Positions 8,630 to 17,115 of a DNA stretch of 25,336 bases are shown in pieces. The notes under the pieces are model-generated. The model was not told the DNA's origin. It did not search any database and saw only the letters and a list, made by a program, of their open reading frames with translations. The position numbers were made by a program, and so were the translations under genes. Origin of the DNA: Pseudomonadota bacterium (GTDB taxonomy: Bacteria; Pseudomonadota; Alphaproteobacteria; Rhizobiales; Xanthobacteraceae); assembly GCA_023423415.1 (NCBI GenBank), contig JAFAFP010000255.1:1-25336 (forward strand), in the 5' to 3' direction. Each line of letters opens with the position of its first letter. Positions within the stretch are counted from its first letter, which is position 1.

Positions 8630-9637
8630 ATGCGAACGGGACTCGACGAAGATTTTCTTCAGGATTCTTCTGACTACGTCTCGACAGGTCACTTGCCTGC
8701 GCCCGATCAGATTCAGAAGATGGTGAACGACGCTCACGCGCGCTACAAGTCGAATACCGAAGGAGAGAATTCGCAGGTCTATCCGGCCCTGGCGCGAGTA
8801 CCGAGCGACCTATTTGGAGTTTGCGTGTGCGGCACCAGCGGCAACATCTACGGCGTCGGAGAGATCGAACACGAATTCTCGATCATGAGCGTGTCGAAGC
8901 CTTTTCTGTTTGCTCTGATTTGCGATTTGATCGGCCACGAAAAAGCACGTGAAAAGCTTGGGGCCAACGCAACCGGCTTTGCCTTCAATTCGGTTGCCGG
9001 CATCGAGCGCACTCCCGATGGGCGCACAAATCCCATGGTCAATGCGGGCGCGATCGCGACCACGAGTCTCGTACCGGGGAATACTGTCGAAGAGAAATGG
9101 AAATTTATTCACGACGGCTTGTCCAAGTTTGCCGGACGAAAGCTGCCTATGAATGAAGAGGTTCTCCAGTCGGCACGGGAAACAAATTTCCGCAACAGAA
9201 GCATCGCGCAATTCCTCCTGAGTGTGAACCGGATCTATTGCGAGCCAATGGAAGCCGTCGATCTGTACACCCAGCAATGCTCGCTCAATGTTAGCGCGAA
9301 GGATCTCTCGATCATGGGGGCGACGCTCGCGGATGGCGGCGTCAACCCGGTCACCAAGGAGCGCGTGGTCAGCCCAACCGTCTGCCACTATGCCCTCGCG
9401 GTGATGACAACCGCCGGCCTGTACGAGACCTCCGGCGACTGGCTTTACGACATTGGCTTGCCCGGCAAGAGCGGCATCGGCGGCGGCATCGTCACCGTAT
9501 CGCCGGGCAAAGGCGGTCTTGGGACATTCGCACCACCACTTGATAAGGCCGGCAACAGCGTAAAAGGTCAGCGTGTTGCGAAGTATCTGTCGCAAAAACT
9601 GGGAATGGACTTGTTCGTTTCAAAACCCGAAGCGTAG
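8630..9637 (+). CDS. glsA: glutaminase (serine-dependent, GlsA family)
   Basis: This enzyme hydrolyses L-glutamine to L-glutamate and ammonia. I start it at 8630, where GGGAGGG lies about 6 nt upstream; the frame is open to 8543 but without a ribosome site. The resulting 335 residues are slightly longer than the usual 300-310, with about 25 extra residues at the N-terminus. The Ser-x-x-Lys catalytic motif of the beta-lactamase-like fold is SVSK at 87-90. Other family blocks visible are NPMVNAGAI around 134-142, a Tyr-rich region with EAVDLYTQQCSL, and the C-terminal GKSGIGGGIVTVSPGKGGLG. It has no signal peptide and is cytoplasmic. An MFS transporter gene follows 60 bp downstream on the same strand with no terminator between, so they are probably co-transcribed. 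Confidence 0.95.
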   Translation: MRTGLDEDFLQDSSDYVSTGHLPAPDQIQKMVNDAHARYKSNTEGENSQVYPALARVPSDLFGVCVCGTSGNIYGVGEIEHEFSIMSVSKPFLFALICDLIGHEKAREKLGANATGFAFNSVAGIERTPDGRTNPMVNAGAIATTSLVPGNTVEEKWKFIHDGLSKFAGRKLPMNEEVLQSARETNFRNRSIAQFLLSVNRIYCEPMEAVDLYTQQCSLNVSAKDLSIMGATLADGGVNPVTKERVVSPTVCHYALAVMTTAGLYETSGDWLYDIGLPGKSGIGGGIVTVSPGKGGLGTFAPPLDKAGNSVKGQRVAKYLSQKLGMDLFVSKPEA

Positions 9638-9697
9638 CGACCTCGAACTCTCGTTTATTTGATCAGAATTTCAGACCTTTCAACAGGACATATCGTC

Positions 9698-11338
9698 ATG
9701 ACAACGGCAACTGCCACAGGTCACCCCGCAACAGAAGCAAGAGAATCATGGGTGCCGATGATCGCCATCGCGCTCGGCCAGATGATCATGTCCTTCAACG
9801 TCGCCTCGCTACCCGTCGCGCTGAGCGGCATGGTGAAAAGCTTCAACGTTCCACCGACTACCGTCGCCACCGGCATCGTTGCCTATTCAATGCTGGTCGC
9901 CGGCTTCGTGATGTTGGGCGCGAAGCTGGTCCAGCGTTTTGGGGCTGCGCGCGTATTCCGGGTTGCCGTTGTTGTGTTTGGCATTGGACAGGCGTTGATG
10001 ACCTTCAGTCCCAGCGCAACGCTGATGATCACGGCACAAGCCTTCACCGGCGCAGCCGCTTCTGTGATTGTGCCGGCGCTGGTGGCGCTCATCGCCGAAA
10101 ACTACCATGGACGTCAGCAGGCAACAGCAGTGGGTGCATTGGGCTCGGCGCGGGCCTTGGCCGGCGTGCTGGCCTTCGTCATCGGCGGCATTCTCGGTAC
10201 GTTTATCGGCTGGCGTCCGGCCTTCGGTATTCTCATTGCCGTTGCGGCAATCGTCTTTTTCCTCAGCTTCCGTCTCAAGACAACCGACGGCAGGCCGGAG
10301 GTGAAAATCGACATAGTCGGCGTCCTGCTCGCCGCATCCGCCATCATTCTCATCAGTTTCGGCTTCAATAACCTGAACCGCTGGGGCCTGGGAGTCGCCA
10401 CGGCAAACGCGCCCTTCAACCTCCTTGGGCTGTCCCCCGCACCGATCTTTATTGTGGTTGGTATCGTCCTGGGCCAGGCCTTCCTGATGTGGACACACAG
10501 ACGTCAGGCCGCGGGCAAGACGCCTCTCCTCGCGCTGGACGTGATCGATTCTCCGAAAGAGCGGGCGGCAGTCTATGCCTTGTTTGTCGTCGTGGCGCTG
10601 GAGGCGGCACTCAATTTCACCGTGCCGCTGTATATCCAGATCGTGCAGGGACGGTCGCCTATTGCTACGGCCGTTGCCATGATGCCGTTCAACCTCACGG
10701 TGTTCTTCACCGCGATGCTGGTCGTCCGATTCTACACGCGCCTGACTCCGCGGCAGATCGGGATTTATGGCTTCATTCTTTGCACGCTGGGACTCCTGTG
10801 GCTCGCTTTTGTCGTGCGCAATGACTGGAGCGCAGTGCCTGTCCTGTTCGGTCTTGTCGCGTTCGGCATCGGACAAGGAGCATTGGTCACGCTGCTGTTC
10901 AACGTGCTGGTCACCGCTTCACCAAAGGAGCTTGCCGGCGACGTCGGCTCGCTGCGCGGCACCACGCAAAACCTCGCCGCAGCCGTTGGAACGGCAGTGG
11001 CGGGCGCGCTGGCGGTTGGCTTGCTGACCACCATTATGCTCGGCAATATTGCCGCGACTCCCAAACTGACGCCCGAACTTCAGGCGCAGGTGGATCTCGA
11101 CAACATCAACTTCATCAGCAATGACCGACTTCAAACGGTGTTGGCGAATACGACGGCCAGTCCCGCCCAGGTCGCCGAAGCGGTGCGCGTCAACACGGAA
11201 TCACGCCTCTTCGCTCTGAAGATCGCGCTCCTCCTCCTGGCGGGCCTCGCGATGCTTGCGATCATTCCAGCCAGCCAGTTGCCGAACTACATTCCGGGCG
11301 AGATTCCGGAGCCGTCTTCACCTCGCAAGAAGGAATAG
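9698..11338 (+). CDS. MFS transporter, DHA2 drug:H+ antiporter type
   Basis: This 546-residue polytopic protein has roughly 13-14 hydrophobic segments spread over the whole length, as expected for the 14-helix DHA2 branch of the major facilitator superfamily. A motif-A-like loop GAKLVQRFGAARVF follows the second helix, and the Gly-rich AVGALGSARALAGVLAFVIGG segment resembles motif C of antiporters. I chose the ATG at 9698 with AGGA about 9 nt upstream; a TTG 39 nt earlier is open but unsupported. A soluble loop occupies about 440-500 near the last helices. The substrate is unknown. Being paired with a glutaminase is unusual for a drug exporter and may point to amino-acid or ammonium-related traffic, but that is only context. 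Confidence 0.9.
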   Translation: MTTATATGHPATEARESWVPMIAIALGQMIMSFNVASLPVALSGMVKSFNVPPTTVATGIVAYSMLVAGFVMLGAKLVQRFGAARVFRVAVVVFGIGQALMTFSPSATLMITAQAFTGAAASVIVPALVALIAENYHGRQQATAVGALGSARALAGVLAFVIGGILGTFIGWRPAFGILIAVAAIVFFLSFRLKTTDGRPEVKIDIVGVLLAASAIILISFGFNNLNRWGLGVATANAPFNLLGLSPAPIFIVVGIVLGQAFLMWTHRRQAAGKTPLLALDVIDSPKERAAVYALFVVVALEAALNFTVPLYIQIVQGRSPIATAVAMMPFNLTVFFTAMLVVRFYTRLTPRQIGIYGFILCTLGLLWLAFVVRNDWSAVPVLFGLVAFGIGQGALVTLLFNVLVTASPKELAGDVGSLRGTTQNLAAAVGTAVAGALAVGLLTTIMLGNIAATPKLTPELQAQVDLDNINFISNDRLQTVLANTTASPAQVAEAVRVNTESRLFALKIALLLLAGLAMLAIIPASQLPNYIPGEIPEPSSPRKKE

Positions 11339-11375
11339 CGGCGTTCCCGTCGCAGTGAACCTATGCGCAAACAAA

Positions 11376-11416
11376 ACGGTGCCGCTCAGGTCAACCGAGC
11401 GGCATCGTTATTTCAA
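11376..11416. terminator. bidirectional intrinsic terminator
   Basis: A 12-bp stem (11376-11387 with 11397-11408, one G-T pair) has a 9-nt loop. On the plus strand it is followed by TATTT; on the minus strand it is followed by TTTTGTTT. It sits between the convergent MFS transporter and YXWGXW genes and can end both transcripts. Confidence 0.8.
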
Positions 11417-11464
11417 CCCAATTCTCCTAAGATTCGCGCGTGATCGCCTGATGTGCTGCCTGGG

Positions 11465-11782
11465 CTAGAATTGCCAGTGCCCCCCGCGAAAACGCGGGCC
11501 GTGGTTGCCGTGCCGAATGGCCCTGGGGTCACGCTCCCAACGCCCCGGCGACCAGACATATTGTCCCTGCCGTCTGTTCCAGACCCATTGCCCCTGCATC
11601 CAGACATAGCCCGGCCTCGCCCTCGGCCTTTCATGGGCATGAGCAGGGAGCGGCGGCCGTTCGGGCCGCGCGGACGAACGCGTCGTTCTCCCTTGAGCAT
11701 CGGCCTCCCATGTCGGCCCTAAAGTCAGGACGGCCGCCAACGCGGCAACTACCGGCCTAAATCCATATCGTCGAAACCACAT
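11465..11782 (-). CDS. YXWGXW repeat-containing exported protein
   Basis: This small 105-residue protein has a signal peptide (MWFRRYGFRPVVAALAAVLTL, cleavage probably near ADA-QG at 27-31). The mature part is Arg/Pro-rich and then shows two Trp/Tyr repeat units, YVWMQGQWVW and YVWSPGRWER, which match the YXWGXW repeat family of exported proteins. The family's role is not established. The ATG has AAGGAC immediately upstream and GAGG a little further. It stands alone, divergent from the AI-2E family gene and convergent with the MFS gene. Confidence 0.85.
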   Translation of the reverse strand: MWFRRYGFRPVVAALAAVLTLGPTWEADAQGRTTRSSARPERPPLPAHAHERPRARPGYVWMQGQWVWNRRQGQYVWSPGRWERDPRAIRHGNHGPRFRGGHWQF

Positions 11783-11924
11783 GTCCTTATTTCCTCAGTC
11801 TTCGAGCAGCACGACAGATACTCGCCGCTGCGCACCAATACCGTTGGCGGCATGCATCGTGACGCCGAATTGGTGATCTGCAAAGAGCGGCCAACTTAAC
11901 CATTCCCGCAATTTTCCTTGAGAT

Positions 11925-13064
11925 ATGGTAAGACCAGTCTCCTCAGAACATTTTTCATCATCTCACGGTAATACGAAAACCGTGCCCTTTGTGATTGCAC
12001 TTATCTCTACGGTAGCCATGGCCACGGATCGAACCCTACTAACATTCTTAGGCTTAATCGCAGCCGCTGCTGTATTCAGCGCGCTTTACCTTGCAACCAG
12101 CATCTTTGCTCCGGTTGCCTGCGCGCTGTTCATCATCGCTATCGTATGGCCCCTGCAAAGCCGGCTTCAATTATACCTACCGCAGCTTCTTGCTCTCGCC
12201 ATCGTTATTTCCGTCACCGTCGTCGTTTTCTTCGTCTTCGCTTCAACCGTGGCCTGGGGGTTCGGTCGCATCGGTCGCGCACTGATCACCGAAGCCCCGC
12301 GTTTCCAGCTGCTATACGATCATGCAGCCACATGGCTTGAAGGGCACGGGATCGCCGTCGCCGGACTGTGGGCGGAGCACTTCAACATACGCTGGCTGAT
12401 CCGACTGCTGCAGGGGGTGACGGGACGCCTGAACACAACGATTTCCTTTTGGATCGTCGTGATCGTGTACGTGATATTGGGCTTGCTTGAAGTCAAAACG
12501 ATCGCGCGAAAGCTACGCACCCTTCTGAGTGACGAAACGGCGCGTTTTCTGATCAGCGCCGGTGCGCTGACAGCATCAAAATTTCGAAGATACATGCTGA
12601 TCCGAACAATCATGAGCGTTGCAACCGGCGCCATGGTCTGGGTTCTCGCCGCTATGTCCGGCCTGCAGTTTGCGACTGAGTGGGGCGTCATCGCCTTCAC
12701 GTTGAACTACATCCCCTTTATCGGACCCTTTATCGCAACCTTGTTTCCCACTCTCTATGCTTTGGCGCAGTTCGAGTCCCTGCAGGCGGCGTTGCTCGTT
12801 TTTGCCTGCCTCAACGTGATTCAATTCGTGATCGGCAGTTATATTGAACCTCGCGTATCCGGAAGCGCACTGGCGATCTCGCCTTTTATCGTGCTGTTTT
12901 CGGTATTTTTCTGGACCTATATGTGGGGGCTGTTCGGCTCGTTCATCGGCGTTCCGATCACGATCGCCGCCCTGACTTTTTGCTCACAGCATTCGTCAAC
13001 ACGTTGGCTCGCCGAGCTGCTGGGTGCACCGGATGAAAATGCCGCGATTGTGGAGAGCCGTTAA
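11925..13064 (+). CDS. AI-2E family transporter (PerM/YdiK-like)
   Basis: This 379-residue polytopic protein has hydrophobic helices near 38-75, 85-112, 172-190 and several between 225 and 360. The conserved AI-2E family blocks are present: NYIPFIGPF at 261-269 and YIEPRVSGSALAISP at 306-320. Members are proposed exporters or permeases of diverse small molecules; export of autoinducer-2 was shown for only some, so the substrate here is open. No clear ribosome site precedes the ATG at 11925. Met32 at 12018 is an alternative that would remove a hydrophilic and weakly hydrophobic leader. Its TAA stop shares the sequence TTAA with the stop of the convergent metallophosphoesterase gene. Confidence 0.9.
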   Translation: MVRPVSSEHFSSSHGNTKTVPFVIALISTVAMATDRTLLTFLGLIAAAAVFSALYLATSIFAPVACALFIIAIVWPLQSRLQLYLPQLLALAIVISVTVVVFFVFASTVAWGFGRIGRALITEAPRFQLLYDHAATWLEGHGIAVAGLWAEHFNIRWLIRLLQGVTGRLNTTISFWIVVIVYVILGLLEVKTIARKLRTLLSDETARFLISAGALTASKFRRYMLIRTIMSVATGAMVWVLAAMSGLQFATEWGVIAFTLNYIPFIGPFIATLFPTLYALAQFESLQAALLVFACLNVIQFVIGSYIEPRVSGSALAISPFIVLFSVFFWTYMWGLFGSFIGVPITIAALTFCSQHSSTRWLAELLGAPDENAAIVESR

Positions 13065-14806
13065 GCATTGAGGCCACGTCCAGGAGTTTCAATGCGCTCC
13101 GGCGGAAGCAGCGCAAAGCGCCCGGCCCGATCGACGCCCACCGTCTGGATATAGAAGTACGTGGCATCCTCGCCCGTGCTCTCCATCACGGGCGAGGGCG
13201 CGGACACGATCCGCAGGTCTCCGCAGCAGCCGATCCAATCAAAGTGCCGGTGCCCGTGCAGCACGATGATGCGATCGCTGAACCGCTGAAACTGCCGCAC
13301 AATCCATGAACCATTGATCAAGGCTGTACCAATCCGTTCGGAAAATGCGCTGGCAAGCTTGGGATATTCGACAAGGTGATGATGTAACGCGACAACCCAT
13401 TTCGCGCGCGGATATTGCTGGACCACTTTGTGAACAGCGCGCGATTGCTCCGTGGACACAAGCCCAAGCGCGTTGGTGAACGAGAAATGCGTTTCCGCAG
13501 TTGAGTTCAGAAGGATGAGGCCAAGTCCGTCTTCGGCATTTGGAGGAAGCACCAGGGGGAACGCCTCCGCCCAGACCTGCCCCAACCGTGTTGTCAATCG
13601 GATCATGCCGGTATCGGCAAATGTCGCGATATCGGCGCGGTGCGATGCGAGGCTGCGATCAAGTGTCTCGCCTACCCGCCCGTCGGAAAAGTCAAAGACA
13701 TGGAGCCGGGTCGCCTGGAGAGACGCCATGGCAGACAAAGTCCGCATCTCTCGTAGTCGGCGGCCGGGGCTGAGTGGAAGCTCGAGGCGCGCTGGGTTTG
13801 CACGATCCACCACATTGATATCGTGATTGCCAGGCAATACGACGGTCTTCTCAGCCAGGGCTGGATGACGCGACAGGGCCGAAAGGAATTCCGCCCATTC
13901 GGCCGAACGGCCTGCATCTGTGATGTCACCCGTAATCAGAATGTGATCGAGCGGCTTCTCCCTGTGAATGGCTGAAAGCTGGTCCAAAACCTGCGCCAGC
14001 CGGTCGTTGCCGCGCGGCCCCGATCGTCCGCTTTCGATGCGAAACCCATAACGTTCACCGACCACATGGATATCGGACAAATGCGCGACGCGCCAAGTCC
14101 TTACCATTTGCGCCGGATCGCCAAAGTCGGTGAAATCCCTCGGCTGATCCATCGTCGCATCGGCAATGCCCCATGCCAGCGCGGTCACCGCGCAATAAGC
14201 GCACAAAATGACGGCTGCATTTGCCAGCATCGGTAGGATCAGCCGGACCGGTTCTCTCAAGTCAGCCAGATCGCCTCGCCACCGCGAATACGGCCAGACC
14301 AGCCAGATCGCGAGGATGGCCAATGCGCACAGGATCACGCCCGCTCCTCCGGCGCTGGCCGCGCGCAATCTCGCCCGGCGTTTCCCATCGAGCCGACGAT
14401 CCAGCAGCAGCTCCGACACATGCCGCAAGCCCTCCCGGCATAGCGCGTAAGCCGGTTGCACGGCGAGTGCGTTCAAAGACCAGAAGCCTTGCTCTGCCGC
14501 GCGATATAAGGGCCGACCGCCCAGCCATCCGAAAGCAACCACGGCGGCAAGGATCACGAGAGACCAGATTCCGGTGTAGAGGACAGTCAGGCTTCTTGAA
14601 ATCATTTCAAGCCAGGCCGCACCGACAAGGGGGGCAAGACCGAGCAACAGCGACGGCAACAGGATAAGAAGCATCCAGGCAGCAAGCAGCTTCGGCAGAC
14701 TGATTTCCGTCAAAAGGCTGCCGGCAATAGCAATGAGCGACCGGCGCTTTGTGCTGGAGGCGTCGTCCTCGACGTCGCCAAGCCGCGGATCAATCAGCGG
14801 TAACAT
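13061..14806 (-). CDS. membrane-anchored calcineurin-like metallophosphoesterase
   Basis: This 581-residue protein joins an N-terminal membrane domain to a C-terminal phosphoesterase. Hydrophobic segments lie at about 38-65, 76-96, 155-172 and 187-212. The catalytic domain shows every metal-binding block of the calcineurin-like fold: DIH at 245-247, GD at 293-294, GNHD at 326-329, the His cluster LHHHL at 474-478 and GHRH at 518-521. With four predicted helices the catalytic part is probably cytoplasmic (inference). Substrates in this superfamily range from cyclic nucleotides to nucleotide-sugar lipids and proteins, and none can be assigned. The ribosome site is weak. It is monocistronic as far as can be seen and ends tail-to-tail with the AI-2E gene, overlapping by 3 nt. 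Confidence 0.9.
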   Translation of the reverse strand: MLPLIDPRLGDVEDDASSTKRRSLIAIAGSLLTEISLPKLLAAWMLLILLPSLLLGLAPLVGAAWLEMISRSLTVLYTGIWSLVILAAVVAFGWLGGRPLYRAAEQGFWSLNALAVQPAYALCREGLRHVSELLLDRRLDGKRRARLRAASAGGAGVILCALAILAIWLVWPYSRWRGDLADLREPVRLILPMLANAAVILCAYCAVTALAWGIADATMDQPRDFTDFGDPAQMVRTWRVAHLSDIHVVGERYGFRIESGRSGPRGNDRLAQVLDQLSAIHREKPLDHILITGDITDAGRSAEWAEFLSALSRHPALAEKTVVLPGNHDINVVDRANPARLELPLSPGRRLREMRTLSAMASLQATRLHVFDFSDGRVGETLDRSLASHRADIATFADTGMIRLTTRLGQVWAEAFPLVLPPNAEDGLGLILLNSTAETHFSFTNALGLVSTEQSRAVHKVVQQYPRAKWVVALHHHLVEYPKLASAFSERIGTALINGSWIVRQFQRFSDRIIVLHGHRHFDWIGCCGDLRIVSAPSPVMESTGEDATYFYIQTVGVDRAGRFALLPPERIETPGRGLNA

Positions 14807-14919
14807 CGGTCAACCATCTGCTGCCTTGAATGGTACTTAGTGCCGGACACACGTATCTTTGACTTGCGTGCCCTGCACAGATAAGCGAGTTCGCGAGCGA
14901 AACATGACCCATACGGATC

Positions 14920-14942
14920 GCAGGTGTCGCCGAGCGACCTGC
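14920..14942. promoter_or_regulatory. GCAGGT...ACCTGC inverted repeat upstream of the DUF992 gene
   Basis: Complementary 6-nt arms enclose 11 nt, extendable to nine pairs with a 2-nt bulge and a CGA loop. It lies about 70 bp before the DUF992 start and could be a leader hairpin or an operator. The evidence is structural only. Confidence 0.3.
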
Positions 14943-15010
14943 CGTCACCATTTTGCGTTCCGAGATCGCCACGTTACCATATGCAATCATTGTCTTAAGG
15001 AAACAGATCA

Positions 15011-15478
15011 ATGCGTTCGATCTTAATGATAGCCGCGACTGCCGCTTTATTGCTTGCGCCGGATTCTTCAGCCCAGGCGCAGGGCCGCACCCGTGCCGGA
15101 GGCCTGGCCTGCGATCTTGCCCCCACCGTTGGAATGATCATCGGGTCGCGACAGCAGATCACCTGCCGGTTCAATCCAAGCAATGGCGGTCCGGTGGAAC
15201 GCTACAGCGGCACCATCAGCCGCGTTGGGCTTGACCTCGGCGTAACCGCCGGTGGAAAAATGATCTGGGGCGTATTCGCGCGAACGAGAAAATTGCCGCC
15301 ACGAACGCTGGCCGGAACGTATGTCGGCGCGAGCGGCGATGCCTCATTGGGCCTTGGCGGCGGAGCCAATGTGCTGGTGGGCGGCTCCAACCGCACGATC
15401 TCGCTGCAACCACTGTCTCTGCAGGGACAAGCCGGCGTCAACCTCGCACTGGGCGTCGCAAGGATGACGCTGCGATAA
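15011..15478 (+). CDS. DUF992 domain exported protein
   Basis: This 155-residue protein starts with a clear signal peptide (MRSILMIAATAALLLAPDSS, cleavage likely AQA-QG at about 24). The mature part holds GGLACDLAPTVGMIIGSRQQ and a later glycine-rich stretch with GDASLGLGGGANVLVGGS near 109-126, matching the DUF992 family common in Hyphomicrobiales. The family is thought to be periplasmic or outer-surface; its function is unknown. Two Cys at about 34 and 52 could pair. AAGGA lies 9 nt before the ATG. A GC-rich stem-loop follows the stop. Confidence 0.9.
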   Translation: MRSILMIAATAALLLAPDSSAQAQGRTRAGGLACDLAPTVGMIIGSRQQITCRFNPSNGGPVERYSGTISRVGLDLGVTAGGKMIWGVFARTRKLPPRTLAGTYVGASGDASLGLGGGANVLVGGSNRTISLQPLSLQGQAGVNLALGVARMTLR

Positions 15479-15500
15479 ACCAAGCTTCTCACAAATCATG

Positions 15501-15528
15501 GGCCGGTCCAGCGTCTTCTGGGCCGGCC
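15501..15528 (+). terminator. GC-rich stem-loop after the DUF992 gene
   Basis: The 11-nt arms GGCCGGTCCAG and CTGGGCCGGCC pair with one G-T and a 6-nt loop, 22 nt after the stop codon. The tail is TCGTCGTATCG rather than a T-run, so termination may be partial or the hairpin may only stabilise the transcript. Confidence 0.5.
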
Positions 15529-15588
15529 TCGTCGTATCGTCGCTGTCGCCATCGACAAGACGTCAGAATTCCGCACTAGCGATTTTCA

Positions 15589-17067
15589 ATGATGCGAAAC
15601 CGACTGTTCCGAATTGCACGAACGACTGTCATTGCTCTTTGCGCGGCCCTGGTCGCGATCCTCGCGTTTCGCATCTACGACACACAACGGGGGCCGTCAC
15701 TCGAACCGTGGCACACTTATGTCCCTCATGAGCTAAACAGAGCGGCGCTCGATCGATCGAATTGGGATCAGTATCTCGCGAAGGAAGCGGCGATCTTTGA
15801 AGATCTGCGACGCGAGGTGTCGCAGAAGCTCGCACCTGACGCGCAAGCCCCGGTGAACCGATATTTTGACGGGAGCCCGGTCTATCCGGCGCGGTTCACT
15901 CAGGACTTCAATCGCTCTTTCATTCTTGAACCGGCAGGCACTCCAGTCGGCGCGGTCGTACTCCTGCATGGACTGACGGACTCGCCCTATAGCCAACGCC
16001 ATATTGCCGAGTTCTATCGTGATCACGGGTTCGTCGCCATCGTTCCTCGGCTTCCGGCGCATGGGACCGTACCTGCGGCTTTGACGGACATAGAATGGGA
16101 AGTTTGGTTGGCCGCTACGCGCCTTGCTGTGCGCGAGGCACGACGGCGGGTCAGCGCACCCGCACCTTTGCACCTGGTCGGCTTTTCCAATGGTGGCGCG
16201 CTTGCCATGAAATATGCGCTGGATGCGCTCGGCGATCCAGAAGCGGTACGAGTGGATCGAATCGTTTTGGTTTCGCCGATGATCGGAATCACGCGGTTTG
16301 CACGGTTCGCAGGCCTGGCTGGGCTGCCGGCGCTGCTCCCGGCTTTCGCCAAAGCTGCGTGGCTCGGCATCGTGCCCGAGTTCAATCCGTTCAAATACAA
16401 TTCTTTTCCGGTGAACGGCGCGACACAATCCCATCGTCTCACGCAGGCGCTTCAGGCGCGCATCGCCGCCTATCAGCGCGAAGGCCGGCTTTCCGAACTC
16501 CCGCCGATCCTGACCTTTCAATCCATCATGGACTTCACCGTCAGTACCCGCGCAATATTGACTGCTTTGTATGCTCACCTTCCCGAGAACGGCAGCGAGA
16601 TTGTCCTGTTCGACGTCAATCGCACCGTGAAGTTCGGCCCGCTGCTCCGCAACAGTGCCGATACGGCGCTCACACGTATCCTGCCATCCGGCCCGCAACG
16701 CTATCGAACCACGATCATCACGAACTCGGATGACACGCACAGCGACGTTGTGGAGCGTGTCATCGCCGCCGGCAGCACAACCGAAAGTCTGCGACCGCTC
16801 GGATTGTCATATCCGCCAGGGCTGTATTCTTTGTCGCACGTCGCCCTGCCCTTCCCTATGAGCGATTCACTTTATGGGCTAACTCCAAAGGAACCGACGG
16901 AGTTTGGCATCAGCCTGGGAACACTCGCTCCACGAGGTGAACGCAATGTGCTGATCGCAAGCCTCGATTCGCTTTTGCGCGCATCATCAAACCCATTTTT
17001 TCCATACGTCCTGCAACGCATTGGCGAAAATCTGGATGCTGCGAAGACAGTCAAGGCAGATCAGTAA
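15589..17067 (+). CDS. membrane-anchored alpha/beta hydrolase
   Basis: This 492-residue protein has one N-terminal hydrophobic segment at about 11-28 behind a basic start, so it is probably anchored with the catalytic part in the periplasm. The alpha/beta hydrolase core shows the oxyanion-loop motif LLHGLTDSPYS at 125-135 and the nucleophile elbow GFSNGG with Ser200. Asp315 (in SIMDF) and His417 (in SLSHV) are the best candidates for the rest of the triad. It resembles lysophospholipase-like hydrolases, but the substrate is unknown. It is longer than a simple hydrolase because of a roughly 100-residue N-terminal segment and a long insert between Ser200 and Asp315. Two adjacent ATG codons are possible starts and no good ribosome site is seen. 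It converges on the aldehyde dehydrogenase gene with a 48-bp gap. Confidence 0.88.
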   Translation: MMRNRLFRIARTTVIALCAALVAILAFRIYDTQRGPSLEPWHTYVPHELNRAALDRSNWDQYLAKEAAIFEDLRREVSQKLAPDAQAPVNRYFDGSPVYPARFTQDFNRSFILEPAGTPVGAVVLLHGLTDSPYSQRHIAEFYRDHGFVAIVPRLPAHGTVPAALTDIEWEVWLAATRLAVREARRRVSAPAPLHLVGFSNGGALAMKYALDALGDPEAVRVDRIVLVSPMIGITRFARFAGLAGLPALLPAFAKAAWLGIVPEFNPFKYNSFPVNGATQSHRLTQALQARIAAYQREGRLSELPPILTFQSIMDFTVSTRAILTALYAHLPENGSEIVLFDVNRTVKFGPLLRNSADTALTRILPSGPQRYRTTIITNSDDTHSDVVERVIAAGSTTESLRPLGLSYPPGLYSLSHVALPFPMSDSLYGLTPKEPTEFGISLGTLAPRGERNVLIASLDSLLRASSNPFFPYVLQRIGENLDAAKTVKADQ

Positions 17068-17115
17068 CCCGCAGGTCTTTGCGACCGGCTAAAGTCAATC
17101 AACGCCATCACACCA

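Noticed and set aside
9887..10876. 329-codon minus-strand frame inside the MFS gene.
   Set aside because: Its translation is rich in His, Arg, Asp and Glu with no domain, as expected for the antisense of a membrane-protein gene.
14790..15011. 73-codon minus-strand frame between the metallophosphoesterase and DUF992 genes.
   Set aside because: It overlaps the phosphoesterase start and has no domain or translation signal.
15733..16740. 335-codon minus-strand frame inside the alpha/beta hydrolase gene.
   Set aside because: The plus-strand product has an intact hydrolase motif set, while this frame shows no domain and an Arg-rich composition.
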